Program-made: the position numbers and the translations under genes
From: Xiheibacterium sp038325765
GTDB lineage: Bacteria; Myxococcota_A; Polyangia; Nannocystales; Nannocystaceae
DNA length: 64,000 nucleotides
Assembly (NCBI GenBank): GCA_038325765.1
Contig: JBBQJI010000004.1
Coordinates: 165,732 to 229,731 of the forward strand
Direction of reading: 5' to 3'
The notes under the pieces: generated by a model
What the model was told of the DNA's origin: nothing
Database searches by the model: none
Seen by the model: the letters and a program-made list of their open reading frames with translations, nothing else
In this document: one piece after another, positions 54,754 to 63,436 of the stretch
How the letters are laid out: each line of letters starts with the position of its first letter
How positions within the stretch are numbered: position 1 is the stretch's first letter

Positions 54754-55251
54754 ATGGCTAGACGCATTCTCGTGATCGGACTCGGACGCTTCGGATCGGC
54801 CCTGGCGGAGTCGCTCGCCGGCAGCGGCTGCGAGGTCGTCGCCATCGACAACGACATGAGTCACATCGACGCGATCAAGAACAAGGTCGCCTATGCACTG
54901 GAACTCGACGCCACCGATCCGAACGCCCTGCGATCGATCGAGGCCCACCGCTGCCAGGTCGCGGTGGTGGCGGTCGGCGAGAACTTCGAGGGCGCGGTGC
55001 TCGCTGTCGCCGCCCTGCGCGAGGTCGGCATCCAGAACATCGTCGCCCGCGCGAGCACCCACCGCCATGGGCGGATCCTCATGGCGGCCGGCGCGAGCCG
55101 GGTCGTGGAGATCGAGACCGAGATGGGCCGCGCGCTGGGCCGCGAGCTCTCCGGCGGGGCCGATCTCGCCGCGCAGGCGACCGCGGCGATGTTGGCCGCG
55201 CAGCACGGTGCGGGCGGCGGCGTGCCGCCCACGGGGTTTCCGAGTCCGTGA
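54754..55251 (+). CDS. ktrA: K+ uptake regulatory subunit with RCK_N only (KtrA-like)
   Basis: A 165-residue cytoplasmic protein with the Rossmann/RCK N-domain: GLGRFGSALAESLAGSG (the GxGxxG ADP/ATP site), the acidic end of strand 2 (VVAIDNDM), and the VAYALELDATDPNAL turn. The C-terminal RCK_C/TrkA_C domain of normal KtrA (about 220 residues) is absent; the last 30 residues are Ala/Gly-rich. ATP/ADP gating would then depend on the N-domain alone. The gene follows ktrB by 12 bp with a GAGGA Shine-Dalgarno. The truncation could be real or reflect a frameshift in the last 200 bp. Confidence 0.85.
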   Translation: MARRILVIGLGRFGSALAESLAGSGCEVVAIDNDMSHIDAIKNKVAYALELDATDPNALRSIEAHRCQVAVVAVGENFEGAVLAVAALREVGIQNIVARASTHRHGRILMAAGASRVVEIETEMGRALGRELSGGADLAAQATAAMLAAQHGAGGGVPPTGFPSP

Positions 55252-55469
55252 GCGCGGCCGCCCCGTCGCGAGGTCGCGAGGCGGGTAGGGGAAGCGTTCA
55301 GAATTCGCAGGTCGCCACGGTCGCCCGCGGCTGCTCGGCGCTCCCTGATCCGGCAGGGTGACGGCGGAGCGGCATGGTGAACGCAGGACAGCGCACCGCG
55401 CGGGCCGATGCCGATGGGCGGCCGTGAGCGGGAGTGGCGGCGGCGAACGGGCTGGGTTCTCGCGGCGGA

Positions 55470-56170
55470 GACGGTCGGCGCGGGCAGACGAGGTTGCCGG
55501 TCGCGCCCGGTGCTGTGACGCCGACGACGATCTTCCGCGCGCCGTGCTGCCAGTACCAGTCGATGAGCGCGTCGAGGAAGCGCCCGACCACGCCGGCGCC
55601 GTGCAGTCAGCGCGCTTCGTCGCCGTCGCGCCGCACCCGCGCGGTGCCGACGACGACGACGCGCGGGCTGCCTTCGGTGGGCGACAGGACGAACTCGAAC
55701 TCTGTGTCGCGCCCGCGTACGGCGACGGGAGCGTAGTCTGGTACGGAAGCGACATGGATGTGCCTGGCGAGCCGGAGAGCATCGTGGCGGCGCTCGGCGA
55801 CCCCAGCCATCCGTTCTCCATGTCGACGACGCGTCCGAGCGCGACATGCCAAGCAAACCCGATCACGAACGACTCGACAAGAATATTCGCCAACGCATCG
55901 GCCCCGTTGGTCTCGGCGAGCAGCGCGTCAGCTCGACCCACAGCCGCGTGCGATCGAGCGGGGCGTCGTCGGGGTCGGACGCCGCGAGGGCGCCCAGGCC
56001 CCGGCGCGATCGCCCTCGCTCGCGAGCACGCGCACCAGCAGCTCGGCGGCCTCGTGATCGTGGGCGTCGATGACCTGGGCCTCGCGCACCCACGCCAGCG
56101 CGTCGTCGAGCTGATCGTCGGCGAGCAGGTGCTCGACGCCCTTGATCCGCACCATGCGGCGCAGGGCGAC
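55470..56170 (-). pseudogene. Decayed gene of unknown function, frames scrambled
   Basis: A single ancestral minus-strand protein is seen in pieces in all three frames. The first piece is a helical repeat (VRIKGVEHLLADDQLDDALAWV, then EAQVIDAHDHEAAELLVRVLA). The next are DPDDAPLDRTRLWVEL, then ANILVESFVIGFAWHVALGR, then DTEFEFVLSPTEGSPRVVVV, and last VVGRFLDALIDWYWQHGARK. At least four frame changes separate them. The parent looks like a TPR-type protein with a globular tail; no known family is recognised. Confidence 0.5.
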
Positions 56171-56935
56171 GCCGGCCTCGGGCGGGATGCGGGTCTTGCC
56201 TTGCGGAACTCGCGGAGCGTCCGATCCTCGTGGCTGACCGTGGCCAGGTGCGTCGTCCGTACACGCGCCCTCGGACAGCCGCGTCTATCGCATGACCCCG
56301 AGATTGCTTCAGCCCAGCGGCCATTCGATCGGGCGCCGTGCCGACTCCAGCCTGCACGCGCGTCGCGCGCCAGCCCGCCGCGCGACGGAGGAGCTCGAGC
56401 GTCGGGCCGAGCTCGAGCCCGTGATCGCCGAGCTCGAGCGATCCCCCTAGTTGACGTCGGGGACACGTCGGTCGCCGGCGGCTCGCGGCCAGGTGGCCAG
56501 CCAGCGGGCCCCGCGTTGGGTGGCTGGGCCACGTCGGCGCGACCGCAGCGGTGGCGATCGCCGTCGCGATCCATTGCACGCCAAGCCGGGCTCAGCCGCG
56601 ACTGGCTCGCCGCGTGCGACCAGGGTCCGATCGAGTGGTTGCTGCGACGCGCGACCGGGCCGTGACATCCGCGAGCGCACCGCCCGAGCCAGGCGTCGCG
56701 AGCGATGCAGCTGCTGGCGAGCGGTCCTCGCGTCGGGCATCATGTCCGCGGTTGCCGAATCGACCCACGCGCGGCCGCGGCCTGCTGATCGCAACCGACG
56801 ATCCGTCGCAGCTCCAGCCCCCGCGCCCATCACCGGGTGCGGACGCGGGCTGGGCCGTCGCCGAGCTCTTCGAGGCTGCGTGGCTCGCGAGCGGTCGCGA
56901 CGCCGCCGAGTTTGCCCGCTCCCCGCGAGATCGAC
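56171..56935. other. Non-coding or degraded stretch
   Basis: About 765 bp without an intact gene on either strand. A short plus-strand frame just before 56936 (ADAGWAVAELFEAAWLASGR) looks protein-like but has no start or family. Nothing else is recognised. Confidence 0.35.
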
Positions 56936-57412
56936 ATGTCGCCCGAGGCCGGTAGCTGGCAACACGACCTCGTCGAGTTTCTGGATACGCTCGAGCGTCA
57001 TCGCGTGCCGTTCTTGATCGTCGGTGGCTATTCGGTCGCACACGCTGGGTACCTGCGCGCGACCAAAGACGTCGACGTGTTCGTTCCGCGGCGACCTGGG
57101 CTCGATGCTCTGCTCGCACAGGCGCTGTCCGAATTCCTCGGGTCAGAGGTGACCGTCGAGGATGCGACGCGCACGTTCCTCCGCCTCTTCGTGGACCGTC
57201 CGGGTGCGATCGACGTGATTCGCGAGCTTCCGGGAGTCACATGGTCCACAGCATGGAAGGGGCGATCACCCGGCCTCTTCTTCGGTCGTCGCACGCCATA
57301 CCTCGGGCTAGACGCTCTCATCCGCAACAAGCGTGCGGTCGGTCGACTGTCGGACCTCGCCGACGTCGAGGCGCTCGTTCGGATTCGGCGCGAGCGCAAC
57401 CGCCGGCGCTGA
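56936..57412 (+). CDS. Nucleotidyltransferase-fold protein (AbiEii/MNT-like)
   Basis: A 158-residue cytoplasmic protein with the polymerase-beta-like nucleotidyltransferase core: VPFLIVGGYSVAHAGYLRATKDVDVFV. The GG and DVD motif supplies the two metal-binding Asp. A helical tail follows (DLADVEALVRIRRERN). Such proteins are often toxins or antitoxins in AbiEii/HEPN-MNT modules, but no partner gene adjoins it: both sides are decayed. It may be an orphan left in the degraded region. The ATG at 56936 fits the fold start. There is no evidence for a resistance enzyme specifically. Confidence 0.68.
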   Translation: MSPEAGSWQHDLVEFLDTLERHRVPFLIVGGYSVAHAGYLRATKDVDVFVPRRPGLDALLAQALSEFLGSEVTVEDATRTFLRLFVDRPGAIDVIRELPGVTWSTAWKGRSPGLFFGRRTPYLGLDALIRNKRAVGRLSDLADVEALVRIRRERNRRR

Positions 57413-57578
57413 TCCGCCCCGCCTGCCCGCTCCCCCGCGAGGCCGACCGAGTCGCCGAAGGCCGGTCGCTGGCACCACTGAACGTGCGAGACCTCGGCTG
57501 CGGCCGGCACCCGGTCGAGCCCAAGAAACTCCAACCCAAACCGCAGGTTCGCGAATACCTGCGGGGTCTCCGCGGCGT

Positions 57579-58612
57579 TCAGTTCGCCGTCGGGATGACC
57601 GACGCCCCCAGATAGACGCCCTCGAGGCCGATCTGCCGTGCGCGTGCCTGCCACTGCTCGTCCGTCGTCTCGCCGGACAGCCAGCGCGCGACCTCCGGGC
57701 GCGGTCGACACTCGACGTCGCCCCAGCGCAGCACGACCGCGTCACCCGGGGAGGTCGATGCGGTCCAGCCCAGGTCGATCAGCGCCACGCCGATCGCGGC
57801 CGACCACCTGGCGGCCGATCCCGACTCGAGCTCCTCGTCGGTCGGGTCCCCGAGCATACGGCCGCGTCGTTCGAACGCGTGCCGACGCAGCTATCGCCGC
57901 GCGGAATCATGGTCATCGACGTGTACGCGAGATACGGGCGCCAGTTCGAGACGTCATCGCGCCATCTGGATATGTGGATCGCAGCGACGTCGGCCCAGGC
58001 GATCGCGTCGAGTTCGGCCTCGTCGCTACGTCCGAAATGCACGAGCCTGCGCTCGATCCAGTCGACGTCGCTGACCGGCGCGCGCGCGCGGCGGGCGTCG
58101 GGATCCGCGGTCGGTACGGCGAGTGCGCGCGCGTCGGCGATGCGCTCGCAGAGCGGGGGATGGGTGTCGTACTCGTCTGCTTCCGCGTGCTCACTCGCAG
58201 CGGCCCGGATCGCTTCGATATTCGCCGCGATCTGCGGTGTCGACAGGAACTCGCGGAATCCGGCGAGAATGGGCGGGCGGCGGCCACGATCGAGAACTGG
58301 CGCGGACCGAAGTCCTCGCCCACGAAGTTCGACGTTCGCTCCCGATCGACGATCGAGCGCACGAATCCCGCGCGCGCCTCGAACAGCCACGGTGCGATCT
58401 TCGTATCGCCGCCATGGAAGTGACCGAGCTCGTGCGCGAGCACCGAACGGAGCTCGACGGTCGTCAAGCAATGCGACGACCACGAGGGCGCACGCGACCA
58501 GCAGCGCCCCTACGTAGAAACCGACGAGCGCGGCGATGGCACCGACGGGCCCGAGCCGCGGGGCGTGGTCCTGCTGTGGGCGTGGAGGATCACGGGCCGT
58601 GACGCCGACCAT
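57579..58612 (-). pseudogene. Decayed M48-family metalloprotease
   Basis: On the minus strand a transmembrane segment (AIAALVGFYVGALLVACALV) is followed after a frame change by VLAHELGHFHGG, the zinc motif HELGH of M48 peptidases, near 58430. A second frame change leads to LSTPQIAANIEAIRAAASEH and DTHPPLCERI, the usual M48 C-terminal elements. A third leads to a tail (ELESGSAARWSAAIGVALID) ending at 57579. The segment normally found between the transmembrane helices and HELGH is missing. Several frameshifts and a deletion make it nonfunctional. Confidence 0.72.
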
Positions 58613-58647
58613 GGATCGAGAGTGCGGCCCGGGGGCGCAACGATCCA

Positions 58648-58980
58648 ATGAAAGAGGGATTCGGGAAGGCTGATCGGGGTCGCGGCACGCGACGGGCGGC
58701 GGACGGACTCTCCGCGAGCTGCGGCGACGATCTCGTCGTGGCTCGCCGCACGCGACCCGCGGTAGCGTCGGTTACCCGTGCCTCGGCGAGCCGACGCTCG
58801 AGCACCGGCGGGACCGAGTCGACCGGCGTGGGGGCCGGCGTGGATGAAGGTGGTGGCGCTGGCTGCGGGTGCGCCAGCGACCATCGCGCGACGCCCTCGG
58901 CGTTCGCGCTGGTCCTCGCGCTCGGTCTCGGGTTGCGCCGCCGGGCGCGGCCTTCTGCCTGTGGTCCCCTGGCAACCTGA
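58648..58980 (+). pseudogene. Orphan MYXO-CTERM tail
   Basis: The end of this frame reads GGGAGCGCASDHRATPSAFA and then a short hydrophobic helix and RRRAR, a complete MYXO-CTERM sorting signal. The preceding residues are Ser/Thr/Arg noise with no protein domain. This is what remains of a surface protein whose body has been lost. Confidence 0.6.
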
Positions 58981-59059
58981 TCGGCACGCCCTCGCCCGCA
59001 GGTCGCGCGCACCGTGATCCGATGCTGACGGATTGCAGCCGGGCCGGAGAAGTCCCGCC

Positions 59060-61627
59060 ATGACCCTTGCGCACGCCGCCCTCGCTCCCCTCGTGCTCAT
59101 CGCGAGCGCCGGGCCCTTCCACGAGGCCGCCGTCGATCCGGAGCTGCGCCGCATCGCGGACCGCGACCCCGACCGCGAGCTGGTCGCCACGGTGCGACTG
59201 CCGGGCGATCCAGCGGCGCGCAGCACGGTGCGTGCGGCACTCGCCGCGCACGGGGTGCGGCCCCGCATGGGCCCACGCGGTCCCGTACGCCTCGGTCGGC
59301 TCGACGTGGTCGAAGCGACGGCGCGCACGCTCGCTCGCGCCGCTGCTGCTGCGGGCGCCGAGGTGTTCATGGATCCGCCGGTCGAGGCGCTCGCGGTGGG
59401 CCCGTCCGATCCGTCGGGGATGGCCTCGGCGTCGGCCCACGGTCCGGTGCCGCTTGCCGGCCCACGCGGCCGCGGCGTCCGCATCGCGGCGATGGACACC
59501 GGCGTCGACATCTACCACCCGCACTTCTTCGCGGCCGACGGCGGCGCGTATCCGTGGGTGGATGTCGACGGGGACGGCGTGCTCACGCCCGGCGTCGACG
59601 CGGTCGACACCGATCTGGACGGCCTGATCTCCGACGACGAGCGCCTGATCCTGCTCGACTACGGTGCCCGTTTCGCGCGCTCCTTCGAGGACATCGACTA
59701 CGAGGCGCCCGACGGCGCGCTGCAGCCGGCGACCGACTATCTCTTCGCGGACTTCGACGACGACGGGATCCGCGGCTACGGGCCCGCGTACGGCGAGGCG
59801 ACGCCGGGCTGGGGCGAGCCGCTCTTCGTGCCCGACGACGCCGACGGCGACGGCACGATCACGCTCGACGAGCGCGTCTTGCTGCTGCGCACGTCCAAGA
59901 TCGCGGCGGTGAGCGATGGCGCGCGAATGCTGCGACGGGGCGTCGATCTCGCGACGTGGGGCCGCACCACCGCCGCCGAAGAAGATCACGGCACCGCGGT
60001 GCTGGGCATCCTCGTGGGGGGGCAGGATCTGCTCTTCCGCCGCCACCGTGGCCTCGTACCCGACGCCGAGGTCCTGCTCTTCGATCGGCTGGCCGAGGCG
60101 CCGATCGCCGCGGGCGTCGCGTGGGCGCGGGACGAGGGCGCGCGCGTGATCCTCCACGAGTACGCGTCGTACTGGGTTGAGCTCGACGGCACGAGCAGCC
60201 TCGACACGGTCGTCGACGAAGCCACCGCCGAAGGGCTCGTCAACGTCTGCGGCACCGGCAACGCCGGCGCTGCGCGCAAGCACTCGCGCGGCGTCGCCGG
60301 GGAATCGCCCCACATCGTCACCGCCGAGGTCCCCGCGCAGTACCTCGACTTCCCGGTGCAGTGGCTGTGGATCACCACCCACTGGCGCGATGCCGCGGTG
60401 GCCCTCGACTGCGCCTTGGTCACCCCCCGGGGCACGGTCATGCCGCTGGTCCCGAACACCCCCACGCCGTTCGACGGCGGCGAGGTGACGCTGTCGATCA
60501 CGACCACCACCGCGGGCACCCGAATCGTCCGCGCCCAGCTCGCGTCGCCGGAGGGCGTCGATCTCGCGGGTACCTGGCAGCTCGCATGCGAGCACGACGC
60601 TGCACCCGACACCACGGTACTCGCGGTGCTGCGCGACCTCGCGTCCACGGGCGTCGCCTCGGTGGTCGAGGGTGACGATCCGCGATCGAGCCTCGGCTCG
60701 CCGGGCACCGCCGACACCTGCATCACCGTGGGCGCAGCGCACTTCGACGATCGCGATCGTCGACCGGGCGGGCTCGCCGACTACAGCTCACGTGGGCCGC
60801 GCATCGACGACGGTCGGACCGTCGATCTGGTCACGCCCGGCGATCCGATCGGGCCCTACCCGTCGACGGACTCGGCGGCCGTGGGGCTCGAGCCGCCGCT
60901 GGCCCAGAACAACTACCGGCGCTTCATCGGCACGAGTGCCGCGATCCCGCACGCCGGCGCTGCGATCGCGGCGCTGCTCGAGGTCGAGCCCGACCTCACG
61001 CCCGCCCAGGTGCGCGAGCGCCTGCGCGAGCGCGCGAGCGTCGACGAACGCGTCGGCGACGAGGACCACTGGGGACGCGGCCGCCTCGACGCGCGCGCGC
61101 TCGTCTACGGCGAGCCGGCGACGACGCCGCCCGAGTTCGTCGACGTCGCACTCACCGTCGACTTCGTCGCCACCGACGAGGGATGTGTCGCGACGCTCGC
61201 GCTCGATCCCGCCGGTGGAGACGATGCCACCGCGCGGTGGGACGACGACTACGACGGCGCCTGGGACACCGAGTTCGTGCCCGGCGCGGCGCGGGAGCTG
61301 GCGATCCCGGTGGCGGCGCTGGAGCTCGCGGTGCGCGTCGAGATCGGCCGCGGCGGATGGCGGGTCGGCGGCGCGGCGCTGGCCGCCGTGGCTCCGGCCT
61401 CGTGCTTCGTCGAGCCCGGTGACGACGGGGGCGAGGTATCCGACGAGCACACGGGCAGCTCCGGTACAGACAGCGATACCGGCAGCACGGGCGACGGCCC
61501 GCGCGCGGACGACGGCGGGGGTGGCTGCGGATGTGCGACAGAAGCGGGCCCCGGGAGGAATCTGGTCGCGCCTTGGCTGCTTCTCGTCGCGCTGGGCCGC
61601 AGACGCCGGGCACGGGGCGCAGCATGA
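59060..61627 (+). CDS. Secreted subtilisin-like serine protease with MYXO-CTERM tail
   Basis: An 855-residue exported S8 protease. A signal peptide (APLVLIASAGP) leads to an inhibitor-like propeptide. The catalytic triad is present: Asp146 (AMDTGVD), His310 (DHGTAV) and Ser626 (FIGTSAAIPHA). A long Asp-rich insertion between Asp and His includes several Ca-binding-like loops (DVDGDGVLTPGVDAVDTD, DDADGDGTITLDE), an unusual placement. The C-terminus has a Ser/Gly/Asp linker, then GGGGCGCATEAG, a hydrophobic helix and an Arg cluster: MYXO-CTERM. A GGAGA Shine-Dalgarno precedes ATG 59060. Expected to be surface-anchored or released; the substrate is unknown. Confidence 0.93.
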   Translation: MTLAHAALAPLVLIASAGPFHEAAVDPELRRIADRDPDRELVATVRLPGDPAARSTVRAALAAHGVRPRMGPRGPVRLGRLDVVEATARTLARAAAAAGAEVFMDPPVEALAVGPSDPSGMASASAHGPVPLAGPRGRGVRIAAMDTGVDIYHPHFFAADGGAYPWVDVDGDGVLTPGVDAVDTDLDGLISDDERLILLDYGARFARSFEDIDYEAPDGALQPATDYLFADFDDDGIRGYGPAYGEATPGWGEPLFVPDDADGDGTITLDERVLLLRTSKIAAVSDGARMLRRGVDLATWGRTTAAEEDHGTAVLGILVGGQDLLFRRHRGLVPDAEVLLFDRLAEAPIAAGVAWARDEGARVILHEYASYWVELDGTSSLDTVVDEATAEGLVNVCGTGNAGAARKHSRGVAGESPHIVTAEVPAQYLDFPVQWLWITTHWRDAAVALDCALVTPRGTVMPLVPNTPTPFDGGEVTLSITTTTAGTRIVRAQLASPEGVDLAGTWQLACEHDAAPDTTVLAVLRDLASTGVASVVEGDDPRSSLGSPGTADTCITVGAAHFDDRDRRPGGLADYSSRGPRIDDGRTVDLVTPGDPIGPYPSTDSAAVGLEPPLAQNNYRRFIGTSAAIPHAGAAIAALLEVEPDLTPAQVRERLRERASVDERVGDEDHWGRGRLDARALVYGEPATTPPEFVDVALTVDFVATDEGCVATLALDPAGGDDATARWDDDYDGAWDTEFVPGAARELAIPVAALELAVRVEIGRGGWRVGGAALAAVAPASCFVEPGDDGGEVSDEHTGSSGTDSDTGSTGDGPRADDGGGGCGCATEAGPGRNLVAPWLLLVALGRRRRARGAA

Positions 61628-61677
61628 CGAGCTTGGCGTGGCTTGGCGTGGCGTGGCGTGGCGCCCACGCTCAATCG

Positions 61678-61863
61678 TCGCGCGCCGTGCCGTCGAAGTA
61701 CGGTGCTCGGGCCGTCCCCGAACACCAGGTACTCGCCGGCTCTCACCGTGAACTCACCGAGGCCGCCGGGGAAGTATGGGCTCCCGATATAGGCAGCGAG
61801 CAGCTCGGCGGCCGCGCGCGAGAGCGTGCTGTGCCCCGAGACGAGACCGGGAAACGCAGGCGA
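61678..61863 (-). pseudogene. Remnant of a vanadium-haloperoxidase/PAP2-type enzyme
   Basis: About 62 residues in one minus-strand frame read PAFPGLVSGHSTLSRAAAEL, then SPYFPGGLGEF and LVFGDGPST. SGHS is the conserved His/vanadate- or phosphate-binding motif of the haloperoxidase/PAP2 family, and the following segment matches the C-terminal part of vanadium-dependent haloperoxidase-like proteins. The rest of the gene is missing on both sides. It abuts the Tc-toxin remnant. Confidence 0.6.
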
Positions 61864-63436
61864 GGTCCTCGCGTGGAAGGTCGAGGAGGCGAAGGCGCTC
61901 GAGCGTGCGATCGAGTACGCGATCGAGCTCGAGGACTACCGCATCGACGGGGCCGCACACGCACCGTTCATGAGCGAGCTCGAGATCACCTACGCGACGA
62001 TGAAATGGTTCACGGTGGCGCAGAAGCTGTTCTCGATGATCTCGCAGCTCGCCGCTGGGACCGCGGCTACCGTCCCGCAGTTCTACGCTGGCGTCGCGGG
62101 AATCGGGGGTACTCCTCAAGCCGGTGCGATCACGGGCGGCATGGCGGTGAGTCGCACCATCGACAAGGTCGGAAAGGCGCTAGAGAAATTCGCCGAGTTC
62201 ATCGACAAGGCCGCCGATCTCGTCAAGACGTTCGCCGACGCCGAGAAGCGCGCGAAGGAGACCAAGAAGAAGGGCAAGGAGGCCGACTACGAGAAGAAGC
62301 GCCAGGGCAAGGAACTCGCGGCGGCCGACATCCGGCTGCTGATCGCGCAGTTCGAGCTCGACGAGCTCGGCCGCACCGGCGACGAGCTCGATGCCGAGTG
62401 GGACTTCCTGCGGCCGAAGATCGCGACCGAGGCGCTCTACGACTGGATGGTGGGCCAGCTGTCTGCCGTGTACTTCCGCGCGTTTCGACTCGCGGAGTCG
62501 ATGGCGCGGCGGGCCGAGCGTTGCTATCGCTTCGAGCTGGGACTCGTCGACAGCGCGGTGATCGGCACCGGCCACTGGGACAGCCTGCGACGCGGCCTGC
62601 TCGCCGGCGAGAGCCTCGCCCACGACCTGCGCCGACTCGAGAGCTCGTATCTCGAGCTGAACGTGCGCCGCAAGGAGACGACACGCACCGTGTCGCTGCG
62701 TCGCGAGCTGCCGGATCGGCTGTTCGCGCTGCTGACCACCGGATACTGCGACGTGCCGGTCGAGGAGCCGCTGTTCGATCGCGACGATCCCGGCCACTAC
62801 CAGCGGAGGATCGTGCACGCGAGCATCACGGTCGAACGACCCGATGCACGCGAGGACGACAACGTCGTGTGTGTCGCGACGCTGCTACATACCAGCGTAC
62901 GGCTCGTGCCCACGATCGGCGATGGCTACCCGCGGCAGCCGGCGCCGACCACCGATCTTCGCTTTGCGGATCAGTTCGCGGCGGTGCACGGCATCGTGAC
63001 CGGCAACGCATTCGACGATCCCGGTTTGTTCGTCCGTGACGTCGGGGCCGGGCTCTCCGATCCGCGCTACCATCCGTTCGAGAACGCGGGCGCGATCAGC
63101 ACGTGGCGGATCGAATTGCCGGCGTCGCGCAACGCGATCGATCTGTCGACGGTGACCGACGTGAAGTTGCACCTGCACTACTCGGCGCTCGACGGAGGTG
63201 GCGCGCTCGCGATATGGTCAGAGTATCGCCGGATCACTTCCGCTGTGCGATGTCGACCTTGGTGCGGGCCGTGTTGCCGCGGAGCTCGGGCGTGTACATG
63301 GCGTGGGCCTCGGCGGGTGGCATGTCGTAGGTGCCCGCCGCGATCGCACGGAGGAACACGGTCGTGTGGTGCTCGCCTGGGCCGAGCAGGTCCGCGAAGA
63401 TCACGGCCTTGTCGCGGCGCAGCTCCTCGTGGCTGA
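61826..63436 (+). pseudogene. C-terminal part of a Tc-toxin subunit A (TcA/TcdA-like)
   Basis: The frame from about 61870 matches the pore-forming C-terminal region of TcA proteins: EALYDWMVGQLSAVYFRAFRLA, ERCYRFELG, WDSLRRGLLAGESLAHDLRR, then LPDRLFALLT and FENAGAISTWRIELPASRNA, DLSTVTDVKLHLHYSA. About 440 residues remain of what is normally a 1500-2500-residue protein, so the 5' two thirds are lost. Its own stop codon is also lost: after about 63215 the frame runs on into the convergent gene. The first residues (to about 61865) come from an unrelated haloperoxidase remnant on the other strand. Cells need TcB/TcC partners, none of which are here. Confidence 0.75.

Noticed and set aside
53188..56574. 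A 1128-codon minus-strand frame opposite ktrB and ktrA
   Set aside because: It is low-complexity Arg/Glu/His-rich sequence and opposes two certain transporter genes; only the pieces at 55470-56170 look protein-like, and those are in several frames.
57579..57857. A separate small gene of 92 codons
   Set aside because: It continues the broken M48 protease as its C-terminal part rather than being independent.
61628..61665. Short ggcgt repeats after the subtilase stop
   Set aside because: Only a few imperfect units over about 30 bp; likely simple-sequence slippage with no clear role.
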